Source: an uncultured Verrucomicrobiota bacterium (GTDB lineage: Bacteria; Verrucomicrobiota; Verrucomicrobiia; Opitutales; UBA9783). Taken from it: 64,000 bases of DNA. Under the pieces are notes generated by a model. It had not been told where the DNA came from, ran no database searches, and saw only the letters and a program-made list of their open reading frames with translations. The DNA lies in contig CABUVL010000004.1 of NCBI GenBank assembly GCA_902495005.1, positions 62,001 through 126,000 on the forward strand, in the 5' to 3' direction. Numbering within the stretch: the stretch's first letter is position 1; each line of letters begins with the position of its first letter. Positions 33,082 to 42,782 of the stretch are shown in pieces. Both the position numbers and the translations under genes were made by a program.

Positions 33082-34118
33082 TTCAAATTGAGTGTTGTAT
33101 CCATACTGTCGCGCAATACGTCACCTAGCAGGTTAAAACTAATGACCGTAAGTGCAATACAAAAACCAGGCAACAATAACCACCATAAGTTAAGTGTAAA
33201 TACTTTTAAATCTTCTTGCGTGTATTTTAACATCAATCCCCAAGAAGTACTCGGCTCTTGAATACCGATCCCCAGAAAACTCAGGGCCGCCTCGTACAAA
33301 ATATAACTCGGGACATACAGGGCCATCGCCGTCAGCAAGTAACTGGCAAGATTCGGTATAAAATGCTTCAAAACGATGAGCAATGTACTTTGCCCCATCG
33401 CCTGAGAGGACTGAACGAACGCAGACATCTTTAACTCCAAGACCATACCGCGAATTACACGCGCACTTTTTGTCCATCCCACACAAGCCAACAAAATGAT
33501 CATCATCACGTACGACGGCATGGAGCTCAACTGCATGCCAATGGACGCTCTCAGTGCCAACAGCAAATACAAGCTGGGAATCGACATTAAAAATTCCACG
33601 AGGCGCATCAACAATACATCGCACCATCCTCCCAATAATCCCGCCAAGCACCCGACAATACATCCTAAGACAATGGTTATAAGCATACCCAAGCACCCAA
33701 TACTGAGAGAAACGCGCCCGCCGAACAATAATCTTGAAAAAAAATCTCGCCCCAGGTTGTCCGTCCCTAACAAAAAAAATGGATACTCGTCTTGCCCACC
33801 GAACAATTTGTGCGAACAAGGTAAGCATCCCAACAAATAATACTTGTGACACGGCACCCACCAACGAATGGGGAGGTAATTCGACTGCGGTAGGTAACGC
33901 ACCGACATAACCCGCTGATACGTCCTGTAGCACAATTGTCCCTCATGCCACTTGAGCGCCATGGGCGGGTGAAATGCAAAACTTAGGTGCTGCTTGGTCA
34001 TCTCATATGGGGCCAAAAACGGAGCCAATACAAGGAAAGCGCAAAGAATGGTGAGCATGAACAACGCTCCCCTACCCTGCCACGACGTTAAAGTCTTACG
34101 TATGGCAACACTGAGCAT
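33069..34118 (-). CDS. oppC: Oligopeptide ABC transporter permease, OppC type
   Basis: 349 residues, longer than OppC (about 300). After the first helix (FMLTILCAFLVLAPFLAPYE) comes a periplasmic insertion of about 60 residues with four Cys in HKYYLLGCLPCSHKLFGG, similar in place to the YejE type. The family segment LLGTDNLGRDFFSRLLFGG follows. Five more hydrophobic segments and an EAALSFLGIGIQEPSTSWG motif complete the permease. Transcribed with dus upstream and oppD downstream. Confidence 0.88.
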   Translation of the reverse strand: MLSVAIRKTLTSWQGRGALFMLTILCAFLVLAPFLAPYEMTKQHLSFAFHPPMALKWHEGQLCYRTYQRVMSVRYLPQSNYLPIRWWVPCHKYYLLGCLPCSHKLFGGQDEYPFFLLGTDNLGRDFFSRLLFGGRVSLSIGCLGMLITIVLGCIVGCLAGLLGGWCDVLLMRLVEFLMSIPSLYLLLALRASIGMQLSSMPSYVMMIILLACVGWTKSARVIRGMVLELKMSAFVQSSQAMGQSTLLIVLKHFIPNLASYLLTAMALYVPSYILYEAALSFLGIGIQEPSTSWGLMLKYTQEDLKVFTLNLWWLLLPGFCIALTVISFNLLGDVLRDSMDTTLNLKCKH

Positions 34119-34145
34119 AGCCCTTCTTCGTACAATTATTTTTCA

Positions 34146-35108
34146 TCAATACCAAAGTTTCTGCGTACAATCCCCTTGAATCAAGCGTTTTTCACACAAA
34201 AACCAAAAATCCACGATCTTATCGCAAGTTAAAATTTGTTTTAAAAAGGCGCGATGTTCACTACCGGTAAAGATGTAACAGCAAAATTGTTTCATTCGTC
34301 CCAAAGCAATGGGCGTTGACTGTAAATTAAATACCCTGTAAAGATCTTGCAAATACGCAAAAATATCTTGGAAACATGGCTGAAAAACACTTTTATTTGA
34401 AATTAAATTACGCCACTGCGCAAAAATCCAAGGATTGCGCACGGCGCCACGCCCGATCATAATCCCGTGACAATGGGTAAAGTCAAGGACACGGCGAATG
34501 CATTCGAGAGAATCAATATCGCCGTTTGCGACGACCGGCATAGGCATTTTCTCGGCGGCATGTTGTATAAATTCGTAGCGCACAGCCCCCGAATAACGAT
34601 CTTGCACCGTCCGGGCGTGAATGGTCACCAAATCCACCATATTTTCTCGCAAAATATCCAGAACTTGATCAAACGCATCCGTCCCATCAAAGCCCAAGCG
34701 AATTTTCACACTCAACGGCCTTTGACAACATTGTCGCAATGTGCGTACAAGCCGATTGAGTAAAGTCAAGTCTTTCAGTAAGCCTCCGCCCGCTTGTTTT
34801 TTAAAAATCTTTGGAGCCGGGCAGCCGACATTAAGATCAATACCTTCAATGGGATAACGCTGCAAAAGCTCAACATTACGGGCCAAGGCACTTTCATCAT
34901 TCCCCATCAGTTGAATCCACAAAGGACAGCTTCCCGCGCTGAGCAAACTTTCCTCAATCCAACCCTCATCTATCGTAAAATTTTCATGCACGCGCACAAA
35001 TTCACTCACATAAGCATCAGGAGGCCCGTAATGATTCAAAATCTCCCAGAATGGCCCTTGCGTCAAGGTCCGCATGGGTGCGAGCATGGTACCGTGATAC
35101 GGAAGCAT
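34146..35108 (-). CDS. dus: tRNA-dihydrouridine synthase
   Basis: 320 residues. The N-terminus MLAPMRTLT, the motif GIDLNVGCPAPKIFKKQAGG with the catalytic-type Cys, VKIRLGFDG, TIHARTVQDRYSG, VVANGDIDS and MIGRGAVRNPWIF are those of the Dus flavoenzymes, which reduce uridines in tRNA. Subtype (A, B or C) cannot be decided; the short C-terminus resembles DusC. The start is 6 nt after the stop of the BFN gene. Confidence 0.92.
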   Translation of the reverse strand: MLPYHGTMLAPMRTLTQGPFWEILNHYGPPDAYVSEFVRVHENFTIDEGWIEESLLSAGSCPLWIQLMGNDESALARNVELLQRYPIEGIDLNVGCPAPKIFKKQAGGGLLKDLTLLNRLVRTLRQCCQRPLSVKIRLGFDGTDAFDQVLDILRENMVDLVTIHARTVQDRYSGAVRYEFIQHAAEKMPMPVVANGDIDSLECIRRVLDFTHCHGIMIGRGAVRNPWIFAQWRNLISNKSVFQPCFQDIFAYLQDLYRVFNLQSTPIALGRMKQFCCYIFTGSEHRAFLKQILTCDKIVDFWFLCEKRLIQGDCTQKLWY

Positions 35109-35114
35109 GGCTGT

Positions 35115-35555
35115 TTACTGCTTCGTTAACTTTTCAATCAGATCGTTGGCATCCGGCAACTCTTCAAACAAGGTCTTGGCGACTAAGATTGTTTTCTGAT
35201 TGACCATGGCCAGTAGAATTGCATCGCTGGGGCGGGCATCCAATTCTAAAACTTTGGTAAAATTATCGGACGATTGCCTAAAAATAATGCGTGTAAAAAA
35301 CACACCTTTATCCATACGCGTAATGACAATTCGTTGCAGCTCAATGTTGAATCCAAGGCACAAATGATGCATCAGTTGATACGACAAAGGGCGTGCGACA
35401 GAGCGAACTTGATTGAAGGCATTGTAGATTTGCTCGCCCATCAAGAGATCCACATAAATCACAAAAACTTTCTCCTTATTACCCAACAATAAAGCGACAC
35501 CCGTTGGGTTTTTGACCACATTTTTAAGCTCAACTTCTACGGTCTCATTCCTCAT
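35115..35555 (-). CDS. Bifunctional nuclease (BFN/DUF151) domain protein
   Basis: 146 residues from the ATG at 35555, supported by AAAGGA upstream; a longer frame to 35648 lacks such support. The domain shows VFVIYVDLLMGEQIYNAF, RPLSYQLMHHLCLGFNIEL, VFFTRIIFRQ and ELDARPSDAILLAMV, the diagnostic end of DUF151. Related proteins degrade DNA and RNA in vitro or act as regulators. Commonly found in PVC bacteria, Bacteroidota and others. It lies 3 nt after the TPR lipoprotein gene. Confidence 0.88.
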   Translation of the reverse strand: MRNETVEVELKNVVKNPTGVALLLGNKEKVFVIYVDLLMGEQIYNAFNQVRSVARPLSYQLMHHLCLGFNIELQRIVITRMDKGVFFTRIIFRQSSDNFTKVLELDARPSDAILLAMVNQKTILVAKTLFEELPDANDLIEKLTKQ

Positions 35556-35557
35556 AA

Positions 35558-36484
35558 TTATTCCTTTGTTGATGGTTGATCTAAATAAATTTTCGGCAAG
35601 TGGGCGGGAGCCTCCAATGCCGCCTGCACGTAGCAGCGCGCCCGCCATTGATTAAACGTCTCCTTAAGCTCCGGCAATGGCTCTGCGGGCTTTACTTCAA
35701 GAGCCATCATTTGACGACATTCATCTAATAATGGATCCATCGGCACATCCATTCCGGCAAAATGCTCGTCGATGTAATTCAACATACGATAAAGCGCCAA
35801 GTTGTTCTTTTGTCGATACGCTTCATGCAAAATTGTTAAACACAATGCCTTGTCATCCGGCCTGCACTTCAACGCCTCTTCATACCAGTACAGCCCCGAT
35901 TCATTTTTCCCATCCTTCAAACACAATTGCCCCAATGCCACCATTTGCTCACCCTCTATGGGAGATTTGGAACATTCCAAGCCACGTAGAAAAGTTAGCA
36001 ATGCAGCCCTCGGGTGATCTAATTTATCCTCAACCCTCGAAAGCGCAAACCACGCGCTCGCATCTTTTTCAAAAACATCGAGGTACAAGCGATAACACCT
36101 GGCGGCCGCTTGCAAGTTATTAATTTGCTCATAACCGCGTGCCGCATGCAGTGCGTCTTCCTGAAAGCAGTCATTGAGATCTGCATGAAACGCCTGTTCA
36201 AAGGTTTGAGCAGATAGGTACAATTGACCATTTTCAAAGTAAGCCACTGCCAATAAATCTAAAACCTGTGAGGCATCTGTAGGGTCGTACGACAAATCCC
36301 TCAAGCTTTGAACGGCCGCGTCTAATTGCCCTTGGTCCAAATACGTGTGCGCTTCCCGCAATCTCATTTCCACGGTCTGCTTATCCTCACATCCCACCAA
36401 CAGGCACACGAGCACCCAGTTAACAATGAGCAAGCTTACGCTCGAGCTAACATTAATTGAAAAAAGGCTGGAAAAAACACGCAT
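35558..36484 (-). CDS. TPR-repeat lipoprotein
   Basis: 308 residues from the ATG at 36484; upstream in-frame starts exist. A hydrophobic signal ends in the lipobox LLVGC near residue 32. The mature part is a series of TPR-like helices (LREAHTYLDQGQLDAAVQSL, AVAYFENGQLYLSAQTFEQA, LYWYEEALKCRPDDKAL). Such proteins scaffold envelope complexes. It is 23 nt downstream of gpsA and 3 nt before the BFN gene in one operon. Confidence 0.8.
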   Translation of the reverse strand: MRVFSSLFSINVSSSVSLLIVNWVLVCLLVGCEDKQTVEMRLREAHTYLDQGQLDAAVQSLRDLSYDPTDASQVLDLLAVAYFENGQLYLSAQTFEQAFHADLNDCFQEDALHAARGYEQINNLQAAARCYRLYLDVFEKDASAWFALSRVEDKLDHPRAALLTFLRGLECSKSPIEGEQMVALGQLCLKDGKNESGLYWYEEALKCRPDDKALCLTILHEAYRQKNNLALYRMLNYIDEHFAGMDVPMDPLLDECRQMMALEVKPAEPLPELKETFNQWRARCYVQAALEAPAHLPKIYLDQPSTKE

Positions 36485-36506
36485 ATCCCACACCACCATC
36501 AAAGCA

Positions 36507-37490
36507 CTAAAATTCGTATCTTAAGGGGCGCATCATCAGATGATGGATGGTCTCCTCTACGGGGCATTTCTCGTAAACGACCTCGTAAAGTCCACGCAAG
36601 ATGGGAGCATCCAAGTGCTTGTCACACACCAAATGATCGTAGCCCTCCAAGGTCCAATAACCCTCAACCGTCAGTTCCTTTGTCAACAATTCAACCGACT
36701 CTCCACGAGCAAATCGTTCTCCAAAAATGCGATTGCGGCTCCACGATCCTTGTGCCGTCGCGATGAGATCGCCCAGACCACTTAAACCGTAAAAGCTTTC
36801 ACGTTGTCCACCCAACGCGCAACCCAAGGCCGACATTTCCTTTAAAGCGCGTGTCAAATAGGCTGCCTTTGCGTTATCCCCCAAATTTAATCCATCCAAA
36901 ATACCGGCACCCAACGCGTAAATATTTTTCAAGCAGCTTCCAATTTCCACGCCAACCAGATCTGTACTGCGGTAGATACGAACATTGTCATTGCTTATGG
37001 CCGCTTGTAAACGTTCCGTATGATCGTAGGAAGACGCCAGTACCATGGCAGCCGGCTTCTCCATCGCAAATTCCAAAGCGCGTGTCGGCCCCGACAAACA
37101 TGCCAAGTGATTACTTGGAAAGTAACCGCGAATAAGCTCAGACGGCCGTTTCAATGACAGACGGTCCATACCCTTAATTAAGGAAATAATCCACAAATCG
37201 GGAGGCAAATCGACTTGTTTGAGCAGCTCGCAGGCCGATTGCAAGCCCTTAACGGGACAGGCTAAAAACAGGGCATCGCAATTTGAAATGCACGCGCCGA
37301 GTTCCGTTTCGACGTGCAAGAGCGCAGGGAATGGAATGTGCGGTAAATAGCGTGTATTTTCATTCGCCTGACGCATTTCTCGAGCTCTTTCATCGGATCG
37401 TGGGATTAAGAAAGTCTCGTGCTGACAATGTGCCAAGTGCACCGCGACCGCCGTACCCCACGCACCAGAACCCAATACAACAAATTTCAT
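36507..37490 (-). CDS. gpsA: Glycerol-3-phosphate dehydrogenase [NAD(P)+]
   Basis: 327 residues, the typical length. Nucleotide-binding GSGAWGTAVAVHL at residues 7-19, LSGPTRALEFA, the catalytic Lys region GVEIGSCLKNIYALGAGI, and YGLSGLGDLIATAQGSWSRN are all family motifs. It reduces dihydroxyacetone phosphate for phospholipid synthesis. It follows fabI by 3 nt, so fatty acid and glycerophosphate supply are co-transcribed. Confidence 0.96.
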   Translation of the reverse strand: MKFVVLGSGAWGTAVAVHLAHCQHETFLIPRSDERAREMRQANENTRYLPHIPFPALLHVETELGACISNCDALFLACPVKGLQSACELLKQVDLPPDLWIISLIKGMDRLSLKRPSELIRGYFPSNHLACLSGPTRALEFAMEKPAAMVLASSYDHTERLQAAISNDNVRIYRSTDLVGVEIGSCLKNIYALGAGILDGLNLGDNAKAAYLTRALKEMSALGCALGGQRESFYGLSGLGDLIATAQGSWSRNRIFGERFARGESVELLTKELTVEGYWTLEGYDHLVCDKHLDAPILRGLYEVVYEKCPVEETIHHLMMRPLRYEF

Positions 37491-37493
37491 AAC

Positions 37494-38285
37494 TCAAACT
37501 GCTTTTTCAACCACACGCTCGTCAAAATAATTAAAATCCATTCCAGCGTTAACAACCACCGTTTGGCCGTTAATGCCACTTGAACGTTCGCTCAAGAGGA
37601 ATACAATGGTATTGGCCACCTCTTGCGTTTCCAAAGCGCGCTTACGCAGGGTTAATTTTTCTGCGAACAAGTAATTTTTCAAAAAACCGGGGATTCCGGC
37701 AGATGCACTTGTCTTCAGTGGACCTGAGCCCACGCAATTGAAGCGGATTTCACTCTCATCACTGAATGATTTTGCCAAAAATCGGACCGTGCTCTCCAGG
37801 GCCGCTTTAATGGGGGACATGTAACCGTAATGAATGGCCGCTACCTGCGAAGAAATACCAACGGTAACCACCGAGGCCGTTTTAGTTAAGAGAGACTTCA
37901 GAGCCCTCGCACATTCAACGAGAGAAAAGCATGAAATGTGCACCGCTTGCAAAAAATCTTCGCGTTTTGTTTCGTAAAAAGTCTTAAAGCCGTCGGCAAA
38001 ATTGGCAAATGCGATGGAGTGCACAAAGCCATCCAAATGATTAACTTTTTCTTTTAATTTTTCGGCCAACTGTTCAACGGCTCCCTTCTGTTCAACGTCA
38101 CAGATAAGTAATTTGTCTTCTGGGACGTAACGGCTCAACTCCTTTTTACGTTCCACCGAACGCGTACTGTAGTAAACACAAGCCCCCTGCGTCTCGAGCG
38201 TTTTCCCGACAAACCACGCAACACTCTTTCGATTTGCGAGCCCCGTTACTAAAAACGTCCTATTCTCTATACCCAAAAAACTCAT
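37494..38285 (-). CDS. fabI: Enoyl-[acyl-carrier-protein] reductase
   Basis: 263 residues. The start LVTGLANRKSVAWFVGKTL is the FabI cofactor-binding motif (N-[RK]-S-[IV]-A). HSIAFANF precedes the active site, where Tyr and Lys are spaced as in FabI (YGYMSPIKAALES). C-terminal AGIPGF and VVVNAGMDFNYF also fit. It performs the last step of the elongation cycle and is the triclosan target. The ATG overlaps the fabZ stop by one base. Confidence 0.94.
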   Translation of the reverse strand: MSFLGIENRTFLVTGLANRKSVAWFVGKTLETQGACVYYSTRSVERKKELSRYVPEDKLLICDVEQKGAVEQLAEKLKEKVNHLDGFVHSIAFANFADGFKTFYETKREDFLQAVHISCFSLVECARALKSLLTKTASVVTVGISSQVAAIHYGYMSPIKAALESTVRFLAKSFSDESEIRFNCVGSGPLKTSASAGIPGFLKNYLFAEKLTLRKRALETQEVANTIVFLLSERSSGINGQTVVVNAGMDFNYFDERVVEKAV

Positions 38286-38740
38286 TAATGATGCCCCTCA
38301 ACCATTCCTATGATAAAATTAATGGATAGTAATAAGCTGTCCTCTTTCTTTGCCCAACCCTTAAAAAAGTAAAAGTCTTTCACTTTCTGATCAAATTGTG
38401 CACCTAGAGTCAACTTATCGCCCGGGAAGGCCATCCTTTTAAATTTAGCTTCTTGGATACGCGTCAACACGGGAACCTTCCCTTGAACATCCGACGCTTG
38501 TAAGACCTTCTTGCTTAAAAATATACCCGCCACCTGAAAAATAGATTCACACATCAGGACACCCGGCATGATGGGAAATTGAGGATAATGCCCCTTAAAA
38601 AAACCTTCATCGGCTCGCAATGTTCTTTCCGCTTCTATCGCATCATCATCTAGATGAAGAATCTTGTCTACAAACAAGAAAGGAGGCCTATGCGGAATTG
38701 AATTTAAAACGTCATGTTCTACAACTTCTAAGCCATTCAT
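38285..38740 (-). CDS. fabZ: 3-hydroxyacyl-[acyl-carrier-protein] dehydratase
   Basis: 151 residues from the ATG at 38740, preceded by AGGA at good spacing. The frame extends 35 codons upstream, but FabZ proteins begin with the seen IPHRPPFLFVDKIL segment. The catalytic His lies in FFKGHYPQFPIMPGVLMCES. The hot-dog enzyme dehydrates hydroxyacyl-ACP before FabI acts. Divergent from oppA across about 150 bases that probably hold both promoters. Confidence 0.95.
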   Translation of the reverse strand: MNGLEVVEHDVLNSIPHRPPFLFVDKILHLDDDAIEAERTLRADEGFFKGHYPQFPIMPGVLMCESIFQVAGIFLSKKVLQASDVQGKVPVLTRIQEAKFKRMAFPGDKLTLGAQFDQKVKDFYFFKGWAKKEDSLLLSINFIIGMVEGHH

Positions 38741-38889
38741 GTTTCCTGTTTTAATGACTCTAGACAAGAAATCAATACAAATGATGTTTTTTATCCATAC
38801 CCCAACACGGAGACAGAACACAACCTTTGAACACCGTACATACAAAAATAAACTTGTAAGTCTGCCAGGAGTACGTTTAGCATAGGCAC

Positions 38890-40494
38890 ATGCGTTTTAA
38901 GTCCCTAGTCGTCGCCTTGATATTGTGCTCATTGTTGGACGGATGTCATTCAAAAAAAAGCCTGACAGAAGTTGAACAAGCTAACAAAACGGGATTGTTA
39001 TTAGTCGGGATTGGGCCTGACCCCGAAGGTTTTGATCCGCAACTGATCTCGGGTGTCACCGAACAAAACATATTGCGAGCGCTGTTCGAGGGCCTTGTAA
39101 GCCCCGATCTGCAAAGTTTGGAAGCCAAACCTGGCGTGGCGGAACGATGGGAAGTCAATGATTGCAAGTACACGTTCCATCTGCGAACTAACGCGCGCTG
39201 GAGTAACGGAGATCCTCTCACGGCCCAAGATTTTATATTTACCTTTAAGCGCCTGCTCACGCCTCAATTGGCGGCCCCAAACGCATCCAACCTATTTATC
39301 ATAAAAAACGCACAACAATTTTACAAACAGCAAGTGCCGTTTGATGAAGTCGGCATTAAGGCGCTCGATGATTATACGCTGGAAATTACACTTGAGTACC
39401 CTGCGCCCTATTTTCTGTCCATCTTAATGCTCCCCATGTGTTACCCATTACACGAGGGTAACTTAACCCAAAATCATTGCACTTTCAGCCGGAATCAAAC
39501 GTGGACGCGGTCTGCACATATGGTATCAAACGGCCCATTTGTTTTGCAAGAATGGGTGGTTGGCAAAAAAATTGAAGTCAGCAAAAATAAATATTACTGG
39601 AATGCAAACCAAGTTCGATTGAATAGCATACACTTCATCCCCATAGCCGACGTCATTACCGAAGAAAGGGCCTTCCGATGCGGGCAGTTGCACATTACGG
39701 AAAATGTGCCTTACCAAAAATTAAAAACTTACTATCAAAACGGCGATTCAAACTTACGCATTCACCCCTACTGCGGCACCTTTTATTATTTACTCAATAC
39801 CTCCGTTTACCCGCTGAATGACGTTCGGGTTAGACGCGCCTTATCAATGGCCATTGATCGGGATAGCCTGATGGGAAACGATCAACTTGCCCTCAAGCAC
39901 CATTCGACTTATCAACTTATTCCAGAAGGTTGTGCGGGCTTCCACTCCATAAGCCCCATTAAAGAAAATGCCGAATTAGCGCGTCAACTGTTGGCAGAAG
40001 CGGGATTCCCCAATGGTCAAAATTTTCCCAAACTGACCTTATTATTTAACACAACCGAAGGGCAAATTTACCTCGCTTCCGCCCTTCAAGAGATGTGGAA
40101 GAAGCAACTCAACATTCATGTGGAGCTTGTGAACCAAGAGTGGAAAGTCTATTTGCAGATGCGCAGAGAAGGTCATTTCGAAATCGCACGCGGTGGATGG
40201 GTGGGTGACTACAATGACCCAAGCACATTTTTAAATTTATGGCGCAGTGATGCCAGCAACAATTTTGGGCATTGGGGAAATTCAAACTTCGACGAACTTC
40301 TTGAAAAGGCCAAAACTTCAATCACGTCACAACGCATGCAATACCTTCAAGAGGCCGAAAAAATACTGCTTGAAGAATCCCCCTTTATCCCACTACATTC
40401 AAGTGCAAGTACGCACCTGGTTCACTCCAGCGTACACAATTGGTTTGGTAATCTGCTTGATTGGCACCCATACGACTGCATTTATTTACAGTAA
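38890..40494 (+). CDS. oppA: Peptide ABC transporter substrate-binding lipoprotein, OppA-like
   Basis: 534 residues. Signal peptide with lipobox LLDGC (Cys near residue 19). Family motifs are DPEGFDPQLISGVTEQNIL, LRTNARWSNGDPLTAQDF, VRRALSMAIDRDSL and a C-terminal GHWGNSNFDELLEKA. It binds oligopeptides in the periplasm and would serve the permease encoded by the separate oppC-oppD run. A stop is followed by rodZ-like after 51 nt. Confidence 0.92.
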   Translation: MRFKSLVVALILCSLLDGCHSKKSLTEVEQANKTGLLLVGIGPDPEGFDPQLISGVTEQNILRALFEGLVSPDLQSLEAKPGVAERWEVNDCKYTFHLRTNARWSNGDPLTAQDFIFTFKRLLTPQLAAPNASNLFIIKNAQQFYKQQVPFDEVGIKALDDYTLEITLEYPAPYFLSILMLPMCYPLHEGNLTQNHCTFSRNQTWTRSAHMVSNGPFVLQEWVVGKKIEVSKNKYYWNANQVRLNSIHFIPIADVITEERAFRCGQLHITENVPYQKLKTYYQNGDSNLRIHPYCGTFYYLLNTSVYPLNDVRVRRALSMAIDRDSLMGNDQLALKHHSTYQLIPEGCAGFHSISPIKENAELARQLLAEAGFPNGQNFPKLTLLFNTTEGQIYLASALQEMWKKQLNIHVELVNQEWKVYLQMRREGHFEIARGGWVGDYNDPSTFLNLWRSDASNNFGHWGNSNFDELLEKAKTSITSQRMQYLQEAEKILLEESPFIPLHSSASTHLVHSSVHNWFGNLLDWHPYDCIYLQ

Positions 40495-40545
40495 ATACTG
40501 AAATTAGCTTGCTTTTAAAAAAGTACTCTTTTACTTATTACACTC

Positions 40546-41316
40546 ATGCAGCAATCTATCGGAGAACAATTACAACAGGCACGTCAGCGCTTGGGCTTGT
40601 CCATTGAAGATGCTTCAAATCAACTCAAAATTAGAAAGGATATTCTCGTTAAATTCGAAAATAATGAATTTAACCTGAAAACCCCAGCTATTTACACAAA
40701 AGGCTTTTTTAAGGCCTACCTTAAATTTTTAAAAATCTACAACAGCAGCCTTATCGCCGATTACGACGAGATCGTTGGAGGTCAAGAACCCTCGGAAAAT
40801 AATTTTTCCCTAGCTCACATAAAAATCGATTCAAATTTCCGAGATTCCATCGAAGGCGGTGAGGGTGAAAATGGACAGGACATAGAGAAAAATTCAGCCC
40901 AATACGTCAAGCCCATCCTACAATTCGTTCACTTTAAATTGCTCATCATTGGCGCCAGCATCGGGATTATTCTCTTCATCTTGTGTATGTTTGTACGCTA
41001 CCATAAGCACCATAACAACAATGCGGCATTGCCCAACGATGTTCCTACCCACAGCGAGATGGTAGAAAAAACCGATAGCGTGCAAAGTACTTTTACAATC
41101 GTGGCACAGGATAACGTGCAGGTTTTTATTCGACAAGAAATTGACAAGCAACGTTTGTTTGCAGGCAGCTTGCTCAAAGATGAACGACGGTCGTTTGCCA
41201 AAAACGGACCTGTACAAATTTCCTACTCCGAAGGGAATAATTTATACATCGAACAATCCAATGGCACGCAAATTAAGCCCCAAAAAGCCGGACGTGGGTG
41301 GATTCGTCTGCCCTAA
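40546..41316 (+). CDS. RodZ-like protein, HTH_25 plus membrane helix
   Basis: 256 residues. Residues 3-70 form the HTH_25 domain (IGEQLQQARQRLGLSIEDAS, then YTKGFFKAYLKFL). One transmembrane segment (LLIIGASIGIILFILCMFV) is near residue 140. The C-terminal 80 residues resemble the DUF4115 domain (QVFIRQEIDKQRLFAGSLLK). RodZ links MreB to the wall-elongation complex. MreB itself is not in the window. Confidence 0.82.
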   Translation: MQQSIGEQLQQARQRLGLSIEDASNQLKIRKDILVKFENNEFNLKTPAIYTKGFFKAYLKFLKIYNSSLIADYDEIVGGQEPSENNFSLAHIKIDSNFRDSIEGGEGENGQDIEKNSAQYVKPILQFVHFKLLIIGASIGIILFILCMFVRYHKHHNNNAALPNDVPTHSEMVEKTDSVQSTFTIVAQDNVQVFIRQEIDKQRLFAGSLLKDERRSFAKNGPVQISYSEGNNLYIEQSNGTQIKPQKAGRGWIRLP

Positions 41317-41331
41317 TTTTCTTAAAAACCC

Positions 41332-42195
41332 ATGAAAACAAACTTCATTAAAGGTATTAGTTGGTTTATTGCAAGTCTCATTGTGAGCGTTAGCTTGGAT
41401 ATCATTCAAAAGCATCTAGGTTCTAAACTCACCAGCTATGAGATTACTTTTTATCGCTTTTTATTGGCCGCAATCACCTTGTTGCCGTTTGTTTGCTGGA
41501 AAGGCATCAAAGAAGGCAATGGAATAAGTCAATATTGGAAAATCCACTTACTGAGAGGCTTGCTTCTTTTGATAGCCATGGTAACATGGTGCTACGGACT
41601 CACCTTTGTTCCGATTAGTACGGCGATAGCCCTTAATTACTCAATTCCGTTCTTTACACTGATCTTGTCCATTCCTCTGCTGGGAGAAAGCGTCAATAAA
41701 GATCGATGGATCACCACTTTTATTGGATTTATCGGTGTATTGGTTATCTTAAATCCAAGTAGCGTTGATTTCAATCTGAGCAGTCTGTCGCTCATCGCAT
41801 CGTCATTCCTATTCGCATTGTCAGACGTTTTGAATAAGAAGTACGTGCACAAGGAAACCATGCTCAACATGCTTTTCTACACGGCGCTCTTTACTTGTCT
41901 TTTTGGAGCCTACCCGGCCTTGGCTCACTCAAGCCACACGTTCTCAGATAACGTGGGTCTGTTTATAGCCTTAGGAATTGGCGCCAATTTTCTTTTTTAT
42001 TGTCTGCTGAAAGCCTTCAAGTACATGGAGGCCTCTGCACTAGCGCCCTTCCGCTACTGTGACTTCATCATATCGGCCTTATTTGGCTTCTTATTTTTCG
42101 CCGAAAAACCCACTAACGCAACTTACCTGGGCTTTATCATTATTGTCCCCTGCACATTGTACTTAACCTACAAGGAAAACAGGGCTAATGTTTAA
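41332..42195 (+). CDS. EamA/DMT superfamily transporter
   Basis: 287 residues with ten hydrophobic segments and two EamA repeats: SLDIIQKHLGSKLTSYEITF with FYRFLLAAITLLP in the first half, and LIASSFLFALSDVLNKKYV in the second. Probably an exporter or importer of small metabolites; substrate unknown. The stop overlaps the trmB stop region by 4 nt on the opposite strand. Confidence 0.88.
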   Translation: MKTNFIKGISWFIASLIVSVSLDIIQKHLGSKLTSYEITFYRFLLAAITLLPFVCWKGIKEGNGISQYWKIHLLRGLLLLIAMVTWCYGLTFVPISTAIALNYSIPFFTLILSIPLLGESVNKDRWITTFIGFIGVLVILNPSSVDFNLSSLSLIASSFLFALSDVLNKKYVHKETMLNMLFYTALFTCLFGAYPALAHSSHTFSDNVGLFIALGIGANFLFYCLLKAFKYMEASALAPFRYCDFIISALFGFLFFAEKPTNATYLGFIIIVPCTLYLTYKENRANV

Positions 42196-42782
42196 ATGCG
42201 CTCGAAAATAGCGTGATAAGCATTTTTGCCCGTTATCTTGGCGAAGACGGTATTAATGACGTACTTCGCTTGTGTTGAAACCAGCTGCCAAGAGGGATGC
42301 GACTGAATCAGCTGGCAAACAGATTCATAATAAGGCTGAAAATCTGTTTCAAAATTAAGGCACGCGTGCGGTCGGGTAAGCTTGGCCAATTGAGTTAAGA
42401 AATCCGCTTGAAACAAACGATTTTTACAATGGCGACGCTTGGGCCACGGGTCTGGATATAAAACAAAAATTTCATCCCACACGACATCCTCCGGCAAACA
42501 CGCTAAAAATTCATCTGCCTCCGCCTTTATAAAAGAGCAATTATCCAGGTGCTGAACCTTGCGCTGAGCTTGCTGAACACGCTTGTTGATGATATCGATC
42601 CCCAAGCAGAATTTATCTGGAAAGGCTTGAGCGTACTGTGCCAGAAAGTCGCCGTGGCCGGAGCCGATTTCCAGTACCTTAAACCGCCATGCCAAGTTCG
42701 AAAACTTTGCCAAGCTTGTCGTTAACTCCTGTCGTCTTTTAAGAACCTGGGCCAAAAAAGTAGGACTAATCTCCGACATCAT
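42192..42782 (-). CDS. trmB: tRNA (guanine-N7)-methyltransferase
   Basis: 196 residues. SAM motif VLEIGSGHGDFLAQYA, GIDIINKRVQQA, and the diagnostic VLYPDPWPKRRHCKNRL segment are seen. It methylates G46 of tRNA. The start overlaps the mnmG end by 17 nt, so three tRNA-modification genes mnmE, mnmG and trmB form one unit. Confidence 0.95.
   Translation of the reverse strand: MMSEISPTFLAQVLKRRQELTTSLAKFSNLAWRFKVLEIGSGHGDFLAQYAQAFPDKFCLGIDIINKRVQQAQRKVQHLDNCSFIKAEADEFLACLPEDVVWDEIFVLYPDPWPKRRHCKNRLFQADFLTQLAKLTRPHACLNFETDFQPYYESVCQLIQSHPSWQLVSTQAKYVINTVFAKITGKNAYHAIFERI

Noticed and set aside
38741..38845. N-terminal 35-residue extension of FabZ
   Set aside because: FabZ proteins start near the IPHRPPFLFVD segment, and the ATG at 38740 has a good ribosome binding site.
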